64,000 nucleotides of DNA from Euonymus europaeus. Taxonomy: Eukaryota > Streptophyta > Magnoliopsida > Celastrales > Celastraceae. Below, piece by piece: positions 1 through 11,738 of the stretch (the first letter of the stretch is position 1; every line of letters begins with the position of its first letter). Below the pieces are notes generated by a model that was not told the DNA's origin, searched no databases, and saw only the letters and a list, made by a program, of their open reading frames with translations. The DNA lies in NCBI GenBank assembly GCA_963580455.1, contig OY756957.1, positions 2,361,001 through 2,425,000 of the forward strand. The letters run 5' to 3'. The position numbers were made by a program, and so were the translations under genes.

Positions 1-1340
1 TAAGGTTGATCTGAGATTCAAGATCTGGAAATGGACTCTATGATTAAATATTATTTTGTATTTTTTCCCAATTATGTTCACTTTTATTTCTTTTTCTTTT
101 TTTATTTTTCTTTTTATTTTTTGGATATGTGAGAGCATGAGTCGCAATTGTCAGTAATCTTCAGAAGAAAAAGTAAAGGAGAAGATAATATTTTGTCAAT
201 TTTTGAGTTATTTGCAGAATTTTTTATACTCTTCGGATATTACTCTCTACACTTATCTATACGTTCTCTCTGCCAAATAAATCCTAATAAATAAGTCTTT
301 CACGAATGAGAGGGGAAAAACTTTTTGCTAGTTATTTGGTGAGAATGTCATCTTGATGTAGAGAATACAATTCATAAGCCCTTCTTCAAGTGCTCAATTA
401 TTGAAGGGACCAAATTCAGTGACAGTGAAGGTACCAAGTTCTGCCTTTACTAGTAAGGTAAGTAGGTGTTGACATTAGTAGTCCTTGTCAATATAGAAAG
501 TACGGAATGATAAGATCACAGAGCAGTTTGGAACTTCAGTTATCTCAAATTTCTAAATTTTATGTACAAAAACAAGTGAAATGCGTATCCTCCATGCACA
601 CGATGCATGTAAAATATTATGCGAACAATTCAAAAAGTGTAATAAATGGGATCCCAACTGCTGGGATTTCTATCATTGTTGTCGATAATATCCATTAACT
701 CATTGACTCGGTCAGTGGCCTTCACTGAAGTATATAGCTTCCGTTTGTTTTGTCCACACAAATCATGCTTGGGTTTGATGTTAACGTAAATGAGAAGTAG
801 AGGTTGAACGGATGTGTAAAGGGAAAATAGAATCTACTTGCTTTTTTCACTCGGTTTCATGAGCTTCCCATGCATATAATCCATTGCTTGCATGCTACTC
901 TTCCAAATTAAATCCCCAATACAATAAAATTATCGATGTGGACGAGTTTCTTGACTAGCCACTTGTGAAATATTTAATTTTGATATGAAATATATATACA
1001 AAGGGGGTTAAAAGAAAAAAAGAATATGGCAAATTCACAACGACAAGTGATTCCTTTTTTAATGATTTTGGTGATATATATATTGTATTGTATACTTATG
1101 ACATTCTAGTGCATCCCATTATAGTGAGATAAGGTTGGCTAGATTCGGATGCACGTGGTTTCTGTGTGTACTTGGTCTGGTTGACGGGAGCAGTTAGAAT
1201 TTTGTCAGATTTATAATAATAATAATTATTACTATTTATTTTATCTATCTATATATATATATATATATAAGATCAATGAGATTAAACGCATGTTGATGGC
1301 AAGTACAAATATCATTTTCGTATTTACTGCGTTTATGTAT

Positions 1341-1573
1341 TTGTGAGCCGTTCCATGATGAGAGTAGGTGGAGTGATGAGGTTAGGTGAGTTCATGCTCA
1401 ATCATAAAACACTCTCAATTTAAATTACATTTGCCTATTTGTCATAAATATCAGTAAATGACTAAAAATTAAATAATATAATATTCAAGCAGTGTTTTGT
1501 TTTGAATTTCACTGAATTTAAAATAATTGTGAGCCGTTCCATGATGAGAGTAGGTGGAGTGATGGAGGTTAGG
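1341..1573. repeat. Direct repeat, about 46 bp, two copies
   Basis: The segment starting TTGTGAGCCGTTCCATGATG occurs at 1341-1386 and again at 1527-1573, 186 bp apart. The copies are nearly identical; the second carries one extra G. The spacer is AT-rich. The origin could be local duplication or a decayed mobile element. Confidence 0.8.
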
Positions 1574-2277
1574 AGGGGTGATTGTAATTTCTTGAATATT
1601 ATATTGATTAGTTTTTAGTCTTTCAAAATCTTTCAAAGAGCTCTGATTTCAATAAACTCTTTACCATTCTCAAAGATAGTTTTTATGACAGGTTCCTTGC
1701 GATGTATTTTGCCCTTTCTATTTCTGCTCTTCTTTTTGGAAAAACCCAAGGTGAGCTCTCTGATTGAAATATAATAGATGTTTCATAGTCGTGACTTGGA
1801 TTGTATTAGTTTGTTTAATTTCGATTGAGGGTTCTTTTCTTGAATTTGTAGCCTTTTAATGGTGATTTGTGGCTTTACGGTGGAGGGTTTCTTACAGGCT
1901 AAGTTGTTGGGGTTGAAATTGGATGATATTTAGTGGAATTGAAGTAGTTTTATTTGTATGGTGATGGGTCGTAGTTGTGATCAAGCCATGTTTTTGGGGA
2001 TTTCATGATGAACTCGGATTTTGGATTTAAATTATTCTAAAAGGTTTGATTTGGATTTCGATTTCAATTGATTGTTGTAATTTGTTTCCAGTTCTACTGC
2101 GTAAATCTCTTATTCTTGAAGGGGCAACTCCAACTGCTTTTGCTCAATTTCTTTTATCTTGAATGGCCAAGTTGATTCAATTAAAAGTACGAACTTTGTA
2201 AGTATGAGTTGCAGTAATGTTAAATCTTGAGCTTGATATAAGCATCAACACATTATCTACCAAAAGAAAAAAAAAAT

Positions 2278-2312
2278 CTCGTCCCGCAGCATGGCGCGAG
2301 GCAGACTCTAGT
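2278..2312 (+). mobile_element. Helitron-like 3' terminus (first)
   Basis: A CTCG...CGAG stem (2278-2281 with 2297-2300) encloses a GC-rich loop. It is followed seven bases later by CTAG at 2308-2311 and then T. A GC-rich hairpin followed by CTRR and a T at the insertion site is the 3' signature of Helitron rolling-circle transposons. No 5' TC end was identified, so the extent is unknown. Confidence 0.45.
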
Positions 2313-2385
2313 GTCCATAATAATGCAAAACTAATCCATTAATAGTTGAATAAAAATTGAAATGGCCAATCTAAGAATTCTGGAC

Positions 2386-2435
2386 ACCCGAGGCAACGCC
2401 CGGGTTCACTACCTAGTATGGGTTCACTACCTAGT
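2386..2435 (+). mobile_element. Helitron-like 3' terminus (second), end duplicated
   Basis: ACCCG at 2386-2390 and GGC at 2392-2394 pair with GCC at 2398-2400 and CGGGT at 2401-2405, giving an 8-bp stem with one bulged A. CTAG follows at 2413-2416, then T. The last 16 bases of the terminus (2402-2417) are repeated directly at 2420-2435. This closely fits a Helitron 3' end; the 5' end is not located. Confidence 0.55.
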
Positions 2436-3561
2436 AATATCAATAATTCAATATCAAGAACAAGTGCTCCAATGCTTCCCCACTTTCAAACACTTTAGTT
2501 GACGTGTTTTAGCTACTCAGGATGATATCTAATTCACATGATTAGTGATTACCAATAAATAATCTTAGAAATAAAAACACTGAATTAAACTCGTTATGTT
2601 GACTGGTTTTTCACTTTTTAAGTATGGAAAGGATAACATAGATTGTTGGTGTTGCTTCTGCCAGATTTTTTAGACTTGGCTTGGAAGCTAATATATACAT
2701 AGTGATTTGTTAGGACCAAATTATGGCGGGCCTATCTTTATCTATTCATTCTAGTACGCAACAAAAAAATAAAATAGATAATAAGTATGTGGTGGTAATA
2801 ATCAATATAATCAGTTAATCACTTGCTGATTTGGACAATTGGTCTGCGCTTAAGAGCCCAAGATTGCCCACCAGGCCTCAACATTTTATTAGCACTCGGC
2901 CCAAATATTGTTGACTTGGGATTGGGGTAGGTTGTCGATAGGCTTGAACATATGTTCTGGATTTCTCACCCTCGGTAATCCGGTGTGATCCGTCTGCTGA
3001 ATTGCTGATGGTTTTATTTCAGAGACGGGAGGCTAAATGGGATACGACTTAGCAAGTCCAATGGTGCATTCATCGGGGGCTCGGAATTTTGAAATATATA
3101 GATAGAGTGATTGGAAAAATTTGTATTGAAAAATGTGAAGAATTGTAGAAAGAAGTGAAAAATGATAGAAAAATATGAGGGAGATAATATTGATACTTGA
3201 CATTTGGAGTGTTAGTAAATGGAAAATAAAAAAAATTATATTGAAAATTTTGTTTTGTTAACATTATTATATTAAAATAAGTGTTTTGCTAATGTGAATA
3301 AAGAAGTGAGACTTAATTATGTGTAATAGAGATATGATTCAATTATAAAATTTGAAGTGCTCGAAGATAGAGGAGCATTGAAGAAGATGCTTTTACGAAT
3401 CTAAAATATGGTCGGGTCCATTGGTAAAAACAATAAAGTTTTATCGATTAAAAAAAAAGGTAAAAATAAAAATTAGGGAAATCTGAATGGACTATTAACT
3501 AAAACTAAAATTAAAACTAAAACGTGTGATACAATTAATAGGCAAAACTGATCCGAGGCTA

Positions 3562-4342
3562 CTAGCTATTGATTCGAAGATGATAAACAAATCTTTTATC
3601 ATCCGTCAGGCAAAACTGGGTTCGGTGAACTCGATTGACATATTCCATCAGCTCCTCTCTGTCCAAAAAGCATAAAAAAAGATTGTTGGTGATTGGTGGT
3701 GGAAAAATTGAATAAAACGGTGAAATATGAATTACCTCCTGTTGTCAAAATAGGAGTTATTAAGCAACAGAACGAGCGACTGTCGTCCCGATTGACTCGT
3801 AGGAACAAGATGTCGAAGAGACTCTGGCAAACCATCGTATTCAATCCCATGATGTTGGGCGAGGTCTACACGCACCTTTCTGATCTCCTCCTCCACGTCA
3901 ATCATCTTTCTTACCAATCGAATAATCACAGGGTACGCGTAATCTGCTGCCGGCGGGGCACCGGAAACCCTGAATTTATGAAATCAAGTCAGTTTTTGTG
4001 TTTGAAATAATAATCATGTCAGTTGAACTGAAACAGTCCAGACAGAACAAAAACTTACCTTCCGTGAAGTTGAAGCGCCCGAGTGTATTGTCCGGTGGTC
4101 AGGAATTCCCGTAGATAGTCTTCAACTGGCCGTACAGACATCGACACTGCAATATCATAATAATCGTCGATATTTTTATTTCCTTGAATTTGATTTCCTT
4201 GTTGGTGAAGTGAAAGCACCTGGCGGACCATACCCAACGTGGTCTCCAGACGCTGGAGATGCTCAACTAGTTCCAACAATCCCAACAACACAGAGTCTTG
4301 CGTCGCTGCTAGACACATCCTCTCGTCTCTTCCTTCCGTCAT
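3562..4342 (-). CDS. Unrecognised three-exon plant protein, 204 aa
   Basis: Exons run 4342-4059, 3969-3736 and 3658-3562. All junctions are GT-AG and the phases (2, 2, 0) give 615 nt ending in TAG. The start is the ATG at 4340-4342; the frame upstream begins only with a GTG. The predicted protein is acidic to neutral and probably largely helical. Its first exon has a leucine-rich stretch (LLGLLELVEHLQRLE), its second has RLVRKMIDVEEEIRKVRVDL, and it ends EELMEYVNRVH...HLRINS. It has no signal peptide, membrane segment or catalytic motif that I can see. I do not recognise the family and assign no function. Without the short 77-bp last intron the protein would stop at 3732 after 173 residues. 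It could also be a decayed copy of a longer gene. Confidence 0.55.
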
Positions 4343-5632
4343 CGTGTTTTTTCTCACCAGAGTAGTACTCTGTGAGATTGATATTCATACACCCCGTCTA
4401 CTCTTCTACTCTGATTCAGGAATTGTCTTATTATACGAATTTAATTATAAACAACTACGAATTCCGAATTCCGAATTCGACTCCTAATTAATATAATATA
4501 GAATACACTTGCTTCCACTACTTGTATAGGTATTTATATCGAACACGACAACTATACTCTCAACGGCAGATTTATATCAAACACACATCAAACCCTGTGT
4601 GTTTTACCAAGGATTCTGCTATCCATATTCGTTTCCGGTGGGCTGGTTTCCTTCACAAATCCTCATGGAACTATTGAACCTAACTCGTGAGGCCAGGGCA
4701 CCGTTATACCCCATACGGATATTAGATATAAACCAACTGGTCCCAAGAACACTTATTACATCCCATGTTGCAAACTTGCTGTATGAATTATGATGCAGCC
4801 TAAAGAACCATGAAGCCAATGAATGAACATAGCAACCATAAAGGAGAAACGTAATGATACATGAAGGGGTCCATTGACAAGGGGGTCTATAAAGCCGCCG
4901 CCTCCTCTCTGTAAAGTTGAAAACTTTGAACACTACCAGTTCATCAACTTTTGGGAAGAAATTAATATCAGCTTTTCTGAGAAAATCAAATCGCTGCACT
5001 CTATGAATCATATAACTTGTCTAACAGGAAGTTCTTTAGCACAGTGAAATTGTTCGATACTAACAGGTCTTGATCTTTCACCTTCTACAGTATGTTAGTC
5101 CATAGCCCGCAGAGGTGCTAAGACAGCCATGGCGTATACTTTGTGAAAACAGTGTCATATATGAAAAATGAAAGCAGTTCAACAATGAAGCAGGAAAAAG
5201 GAACGGCAATAACAGAACATACTTCAATTAGGCAGAGAAAGAGAGTCCTTTAAAGTTCAAAACTTGAATTGCATGAAAAATTAAATCATCAAATGTTTAC
5301 ATCCACCTGTTTGACCATTCCAAGCAAATTACAAATGACTAGATAAACAGCAACATCCTTGATACTCAAGTACATATTATGCTATTGAAATGTAATACTT
5401 TATGAAATTACTCAGCCATGAAACCGATCCCTTACTGGCTGTGTGAATGGAAGGGATTAGAGAGATAATTCTATCAGCATTCAGAACCAAAGCTTTGAAA
5501 CTCGATGGAGGAATGGCATGATGAACCAAACCCACAAACCTGCATCTCAAAACAACAATGTAATGAAATCCCAAGCGACGATTTTTTCTAAAGCATCACC
5601 TGCAGCTCAGGAAGCTTCACTCTTGGTTTTTC
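4343..5632. other. Spacer between two minus-strand genes
   Basis: No supported gene. The part nearest 5632 is probably the 3' untranslated region of the desaturase gene on the minus strand. A 130-codon open frame around 4619-5011 has no recognisable composition or motif and is not called. Confidence 0.4.
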
Positions 5633-6976
5633 TCATCCATGAGTGTTGACAGCTTCCCACACTAGATTTTTCGGCACTGGATTGGATAGATCCCGGGCAT
5701 GCAATGCTGCAGCGCGAAGAGTCCCAATAGTCATAGCATTGGCCATGTAGAATGAAGCACAATTGTAAGGCAAATTATGCTTCTTGCACAAGTCCTTGAC
5801 AAATGGTGAGACTGTCCTCAGATGGCATCGAGGCAAGCGAGGAAACAAATGATGCTCAATCTGAAACTGCAGCCCACCATGGAACCAATCCAACCAAGGA
5901 GAGCAAGAGATGTTAAGTGTTCCCTGAGTCTGCTTCTCACACCAATCATTTCCAGTAGGAGCACCAATATAAACAGCAGAAGAAAAATGATTCAAACAGA
6001 ACTGAACATGCTGAATACCGGTAACCGTAAAACTGGCAAGAACAAACATTACTTTCTCTCCCCAATTGGGTAAGCAGGAAACAAGCAACGGATACCAAAT
6101 CCAAAACGTAAGGATCCCCAAAACCTCTTGACCTCTATTGGGTACTCTTCTCTTAGACAACAAAAGCGCGAAAGATTGGCCAAACAAATTAAGCCTAGCC
6201 AAACACATGACAGGATAAAATGTCCAATGCTGGTAACAAACCAAGAATCTAGCAAAAGAGTCAAAATGTATCTTTCTCTCATAAAAATAGGATGTGAAAG
6301 AACTGAAAATTTTGGAAGATACCGCAATAAAGGGAAGGTGCTGTAGATCTGGATCGAAATCGAGACTGTTACAGGCGATGTGATGTGCATTGTGGTTCCA
6401 CTTCCACCACGCAATACTGATCCCTGCAAGACAATTCCCAGATAGAATCTGCGCAAATCGGGTCATTCGACGACTGGTCATGACCTGGTAGTGCCCAGAG
6501 TCATGCCCAATCCACCCACTCTGGATCCACAAAACCCCCATTAACCCACCACAGATGAGATGAACCCAGGTGCTCTCAGAGCACAAAACGCCATAAACAC
6601 TCACTGCAAACAGCAATGCAATAGAGCAAATGGTACATAAAGTAATGTGCCCCTTCTTTTCAAAGAAACCCATCTTCGAAAACTCAGCGACAAGTCTCCG
6701 GTAATCCTTTGACGCCTCAGAGACAGAGTAGTCTTGCAGATAATACCCAGTAAAGAACTTGTCGAGATATTTCCAGGCGGTGCCGGGATGATAAGCGATG
6801 AACGCGTCAGTGACGTCTTTACCAGCCAGACTCATCAATGGCGCCTCACCACCAGGATGATCCTTAGTCCAGTCTGAGACATTGTAGATCTTCTCCTGCA
6901 CAGAGATCCACAGATCTCCAGGTACCTTGTGCTTTTCAAGCTCTTGTTTTGAAATGTACCTCTTCGTCTCCGCCAT
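5633..6976 (-). CDS. Delta-8 sphingolipid (long-chain base) desaturase, 447 aa
   Basis: Front-end desaturase that inserts a double bond at C8 of sphingoid long-chain bases in the ER membrane, giving 8-unsaturated phytosphingosine in glucosylceramides. It is a single exon. An N-terminal cytochrome b5 domain (about residues 8-100, haem motif HPGG at 40-43) is fused to a membrane desaturase with three histidine boxes: HDSGH at 158-162, HNAHH at 195-199 and QIEHH near residue 375. The Gln replacing the first His of box 3 is the mark of front-end desaturases. The frame stays open 27 codons upstream, but the ATG at 6974-6976 (MAETKRYISK) gives the family's usual length of about 447-449 residues. 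A delta-6 fatty-acid desaturase has the same architecture; length and the wording of the motifs favour the sphingolipid enzyme. Confidence 0.9.
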   Translation of the reverse strand: MAETKRYISKQELEKHKVPGDLWISVQEKIYNVSDWTKDHPGGEAPLMSLAGKDVTDAFIAYHPGTAWKYLDKFFTGYYLQDYSVSEASKDYRRLVAEFSKMGFFEKKGHITLCTICSIALLFAVSVYGVLCSESTWVHLICGGLMGVLWIQSGWIGHDSGHYQVMTSRRMTRFAQILSGNCLAGISIAWWKWNHNAHHIACNSLDFDPDLQHLPFIAVSSKIFSSFTSYFYERKIHFDSFARFLVCYQHWTFYPVMCLARLNLFGQSFALLLSKRRVPNRGQEVLGILTFWIWYPLLVSCLPNWGEKVMFVLASFTVTGIQHVQFCLNHFSSAVYIGAPTGNDWCEKQTQGTLNISCSPWLDWFHGGLQFQIEHHLFPRLPRCHLRTVSPFVKDLCKKHNLPYNCASFYMANAMTIGTLRAAALHARDLSNPVPKNLVWEAVNTHG

Positions 6977-8775
6977 TGAAGCAATAGAAAGAGAACTAAA
7001 ACAAACAGAAAGAAAGGACTCTTTCTGAGTCTCTTCCTTTACGGTAGTTCTGGGCAATGATTATGGCACAAGAGGCAGTTTATGGAATGCAACGGTTTCT
7101 GGGTTTGGTATGTGAACCCCTCAGTCTATCTTGGTTTGCTGTCTGTGTTGTTTTATAGGGAAATCAGATAGTAATCTATGAGCGGACATACAAAGAAGAG
7201 GAAAGCCGCATCTTTGGCCGATTGTGCTAATGAAGAGATATGGGGATTGGGGCAGAGGAGTCAAATGGTAGTACTCAACATTTTGACCTAAAGCGCTTTT
7301 TACACGTGAATGTGATAAGCCTAATTTCACTCATTAAATATCTTAACAAAGGCACATTTTTGCATTATTTTTAATACAAAGCATATTGGTGCCTGGGAGC
7401 TGTTACAATTAGAATTTTAAAAAATGAGGGGCGTAAACGGTCGATGTTTGATATATTTTGATTTAATCGATTATATCAATTTTTAGTTCGACTTTTGATA
7501 GATTTTAATAAAAAATATATAAATCTCTCTTTTAAAAATGCTGATCAAGCGATTCAATTTAGATTTTATCCATTTTGTTGATCAAGTATACCGAGTGCCA
7601 CGGACCTGTAATAATAAACTACAGCAACCCGGTGCAGCCAATTCGGTGCTGAATATTTTTCTAAAAAATATAAATATGTAATTTTCAGTCGAGCGAATCG
7701 AATTATGTACGTTTTGTCTAACAAAAATTAAATTTATTGCTAAAAAAAGATATAATATTTTAAATTTATTATATCCAGTAGTTTAAAATTTTCGAACCCA
7801 AAATAAAATAAAGCTAAGATAGGGTAGCTGTTGAGTACACGGCAGCTGGCCACACAATTGTGACATAGGATAGGATATGAGCCTTGGTAATGCTAGCTAG
7901 GCACGTAAATATCTAGATATATTTTTCCGTAATCCCATGTTAGTGCAGGTGAGGACAAGGACAGTGACAGTCGAATGAATGTATGATTGAAGCCTTTGAA
8001 GGCAGTCATTTGTATTTTTTTACAGTCACTGTACTATCAGTTCTGTTTTGTCTTCTGTGACCACGTTCATGTCATGTGCGTATTTTGGTGGCTTGTGTTT
8101 GTATTTACCCAACCGTACTTGCCATTTATAAGATATTTTGTTTACAAAATTAATACTCTCTCTCTCCTCTGTAAAAATAATCATACGTTTCGTATTTATC
8201 TGTTTTAAATTATACTTTAGTTTCATTTTTTAGAATGTACTTCATAATTAGTTAAATTCCTAAAAGACTACTATGTAATGTGTTTCATCATCTTTCAATG
8301 ACTATTTGAGCTAAAAAAAATCATTAATTAAAAATATATTAAAAAATATACAAATAAAATTTAATCCGTGTGAAAAAATAAATAAGAGTTATTTTTAAGG
8401 GACGGAGGGAGCAACTAGAATGCCAGATCCTGCTCATTTATTATTTGAGCTTTAAATTGGGCCTAAGTTTAGTCCACAGTTAGAGGCCTAATATAGTAAT
8501 ATACAGAGCCAAGTATCAGCGACCTTTTACTTTAGCCTCTCAAGTCTTTAACTTTGGACTTATTGAAAACTGGATTGGGTCCACAGTTGTAGTTGTAGGC
8601 ACAAAACATTGAGCCCACCATTGAGGACCTTTTAGTCTCTTACAAGCAAGCCCAAAATAAAATGACCTTCTGTTGAGAGTGGAGGCGTGATCTCAATTCC
8701 TCAGCGGGTTTCCTGAAAGCAGAATCGGATTCTTATAAAAAAATTCGACGTAAACGCCAACTCTAGAAGGCTTCC
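6977..8775. other. Intergenic promoter region shared by divergent genes
   Basis: Lies between the start codons of the minus-strand desaturase and the plus-strand DENR gene. It is AT-rich with no coding frame worth calling. A Stowaway-like MITE occupies about 8158-8413. TGGGCC/AGCCCA-type motifs lie close to the DENR start (near 8458, 8610 and 8650), common in promoters of translation genes. Confidence 0.5.
8158..8413. mobile_element. Stowaway-like MITE (degenerate)
   Basis: The right edge reads GGGACGGAGGGAG (about 8401-8413), the reverse complement of the CTCCCTCCGT terminus typical of Stowaway elements. The left edge near 8158 (CTCTCTCTCCTCTGTAAAAATAA) is a degenerate match to the reverse complement of the right end, which continues into TTAAAAATAACTC. 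The roughly 255-bp AT-rich body has no coding capacity. The TA target duplication is not clear. Confidence 0.45.
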
Positions 8776-11115
8776 ATGGCGAACAAACCCCAACCGGTGC
8801 AGGTACTGTACTGCGCCCTATGCTCTCTCCCCGCAGAGTACTGTGAGTTTGGTCCTGATTTCGAAAAGTGCAAGCCTTGGCTTATCAAGAACGCTCCCGA
8901 AGTCTACCCCAATCTCCTTCAAGGTACTAATTTTTATTACCCAATTGTTTGTGATTTTGGAACCCCAATCCTCTAGTGATTTTAGGGTTATACGCAACAA
9001 ATTGAAGAACCCAGATCGAGATTGACATTCTGCTCTAATAAGATCGATTTGGGTTTGTAGTTTTGTTGTGCTTTGAAATTATATTTGTATTGTGTATACA
9101 ATAATATGTGCTGTAATTTGCGTTGGGTGATTTATGATACACACAGAGGCTCATGAAAAGGAGGCTGAAAGGGTTTCTGAACGGCTCCAATCAGTTGGAA
9201 TTTCTGCGGGGGCTGCTGATGAAGCATCAGGTAAACTATATGTATACTTATGTTCTCATGGAAGTCCGTTTAAATTTGTCTTTAGAAATGGCAAAGTCTT
9301 AGAAAATTTATATTTTTTTTCACATTTTCTAGTTTCAGGAGAAACGTCATCATCCAAGCCTGAGGAAGTCAAACGTCTTCCTGGTGGAAAAATCAAGAAA
9401 AAAGTAAGAATTATTCTTTTCGGTGCATATTTTTGCGGATTATGACTCCTATCTAGATTTATATGGAGAGTTCAACCTATATAATATTCACCATTATCGA
9501 AGCGTTTAGCCTTGTGCATAACAGTTTTGGTTTTGCTTGTTCGCTCTCAAATTGATAAGGAATAAATTGAAAACAAGCTCAGAATTTTCCTTTATTTTAC
9601 CTTTGTACTGTGTAACCATGAAAATGGGACAGTACCATAGCGAGGATCACCCCTTTGGTCCATCAAAATGTCTAATATGGGTCCAAAAGGCCATATGGCT
9701 GATTCTGGCTGGAAACTGAAATCGTTGTGGCTATTGTATATTTATATCCTAAAATTGCGTTGTTCTTGGGGCTTTTATGCCATATTTTGTATTTTCATAA
9801 TTTAGGAACCATGCTTCATCATTACTGAGTAAGTTGGACAGATGCCTAAAATGTGTCAAATTGGTAGTCTATCTGAAGCTTTTGTTTTGGGAATTTCATT
9901 TCTGCAGATGTGTTTATCATGACCCATTGGTGTAATTATTTTTTTTTTATTTTTTTTTGAATATTTCGTGAATGTGGCCCTAATCAATGCGACCAACCAG
10001 TGGACCTCACAAGTTTTTTACTTCTTTGGAAGGAGTGCTTTGCTCTAAAAATATTTAAAATTCTGGACGAGCTCAAGTAATTCAGTTGAATATTGAATCT
10101 AATATAGTAAGCTAGAAAATACTGGATCTTCGGAATTCCATAATTGCATCCAGATGGTCCTCTCTCATGTTGAATTGAGTGGGAGCTAAGTTGTGTGTTA
10201 TGCTGATACTACTAGCTCATGAAAAACCTCTTTTCCTTTTTGGGCTTTATTGTATTAATGTTATGTTCACAGACGTACCAGAAGTTGCTGGCATTGTGGG
10301 GAAGCTTGAATGGATTTATGTTTATGGTTGTCTAAAATTACTGCTCATTGGCCATATAAATCTGAGTGGCTTTTCTTGTGTTTCATTGCTTGGGAGAAAA
10401 ATGATGATATTATGACACTTACATTCCTCTTTTGGATTTCTTTCACAGGAGAAACAAGAAGTTGTTATTGAAAAGGTTGTACGCAACAGGCGTAAATGTA
10501 TTACTGTTGTGAAGGGATTGGAATTATTTGGTGAGTGGCATGCTATTATGATTGAGTTCTACTTCTACCCCCCTAGTTTGTAATTCTTAACGCTGTGGTT
10601 AGCCATCGAAGTTGCAACATATTTACGGATGAGATGTTGTTTAGGTATCAAACTTGGCGATGCTTCAAAAAAGCTTGGGAAAAAGTATGCTACTGGAGCT
10701 TCAGTTGTTAAGGTGAATATTGTTGGAATTTTCTCTTCCTCCATATTATCCTTTTTCTCACAGCTTTTGAATCTCTGATTACTTTTTAGGGGCCAACTGA
10801 GAAGGAGCAAATTGATGTTCAAGGAGACATAGCCTATGATGTTGTGGAATTCATCACCGAGACCTGGCCTGAAGTAATTTTATCTTCCTCTCCCTTGGTT
10901 TTGTAGATGTATAACTGAGACCTGGCCAAAAAATGTTTTTGTCTAAAGATGCATCAGAATGATTTTTTTCTTTAAAAAATTTAATCACTATGTACTAACT
11001 TATCAAATTTCTTCTGTTTCTCAATTCTGAATGTTATCCGTTCAATGTGAAATTTCAGGTGCCGGAAACTGCCATTTACTTCATTGAAGACAGGAAAAAG
11101 GTTCCAGCAGCGTGA
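8776..11115 (+). CDS. Density-regulated protein (DENR/TMA22) homolog, 195 aa
   Basis: Predicted partner of MCT-1 in ribosome recycling and re-initiation, binding the 40S subunit in the cytosol. Seven exons: 8776-8923, 9147-9230, 9339-9403, 10449-10530, 10645-10712, 10790-10873, 11059-11115. All junctions are GT-AG and sum to 588 nt. The N terminus carries the family's cysteine-rich motif (YCALCSLPAEYC ... FEKC). A linker with Ser/Lys-rich sequence and PGGKIKKK follows. The C-terminal half is a SUI1 domain (VVIEKVVRNRRKCITVVKGL, then GIKLGDASKKLGKKYATGAS and VPETAIYF). The length matches plant DENR, about 195-200 residues. The SQD1 transcript probably begins only about 0.5 kb downstream on the same strand. 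Confidence 0.9.
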
Positions 11116-11640
11116 TGCTGTTGTTTTCCGGACGGAACCCATGCCGGAGTGTAAGCCTACAGCGGGTCTTTGATGAATCAGTTCTGATTTTGACGTAAAT
11201 AATATAACGGAGCATCGAGTTGTGCTTTTTGGCAGATAATTCATAGCTCTGCTATGTTTTGGGGAAAGAAGGGTGCTGTAAGATTTGATAGTAATAAGTA
11301 ATAGCTTACATACAAGCATATTTTACCATGATGTAGGGAGAAGCCTGGCTTACATTATAACAGATATTTGTGAGTATTTGTAAGGTATTTTGTCTTGCCG
11401 AATTTATAAGATTTTTTTTTTTATTTTAATTTTTAAATCAAGTAGCGGAAATGACGAGAAGAAACAGAAAAAAATGGCTGACAAAAGATGGGCCAATGGG
11501 CTAAGCCCACTATTTGACCACTATTTTACCAGTTAACTCGATGGGTGCGGCCCATTGGGCCAAGCAATTAAAAATAAAGGGATAAACTGAAGCGACCGAA
11601 TATACCTTGTCTCTCATTTGATACTGTCCCTCTCACTCCC
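11116..11640. other. DENR 3' region and SQD1 promoter
   Basis: Short spacer between two plus-strand genes. It contains several TGGGCC/GGCCCA motifs (11490-11570: GATGGGCCAATGGGCTAAGC, then GGCCCATTGGGCC), typical of promoters of constitutively expressed plant genes, and the P1BS at 11598. A poly(T)/AT stretch at 11400-11440 lies near the likely DENR polyadenylation area. Confidence 0.5.
11598..11605 (+). promoter_or_regulatory. P1BS motif (PHR1 binding site) upstream of SQD1
   Basis: GAATATAC at 11598-11605 fits the palindromic consensus GNATATNC bound by PHR1-type phosphate-starvation regulators. It sits about 140 bp before the 5'-UTR intron of SQD1, a position compatible with the proximal promoter. 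SQD1 is a known phosphate-starvation-induced gene, so the site makes biological sense. The motif is short, so binding is inference. Confidence 0.6.
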
Positions 11641-11738
11641 ACATTGTAGAAAACCTTAAACCTTCGCTATTTGTTCCAAAAAGTTAACCTCGTCGTCGAT
11701 GATAAGTTCCGACAAGATTTTCTTCACTCTCTCGTGAG

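Larger units (their letters stand above)
1..3561. other. Gene-free AT-rich spacer
   Basis: No reading frame here is long enough or protein-like enough to call. I see an AT microsatellite near 1245-1270, a 46-bp direct repeat (1341-1386 and 1527-1573) and two Helitron-like 3' termini (2278-2312 and 2386-2417). The stretch 1600-1755 ends in AAG followed by GTGAGC and could be a non-coding first exon or a relic, but nothing downstream supports it. Confidence 0.5.

Noticed and set aside
4619..5011. 130-codon open frame on the minus strand
   Set aside because: No motif, odd composition, no splice partners; probably non-coding spacer.
5822..6456. Several 70-135-codon frames within the desaturase
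   Set aside because: Shadow frames of the single-exon desaturase gene.
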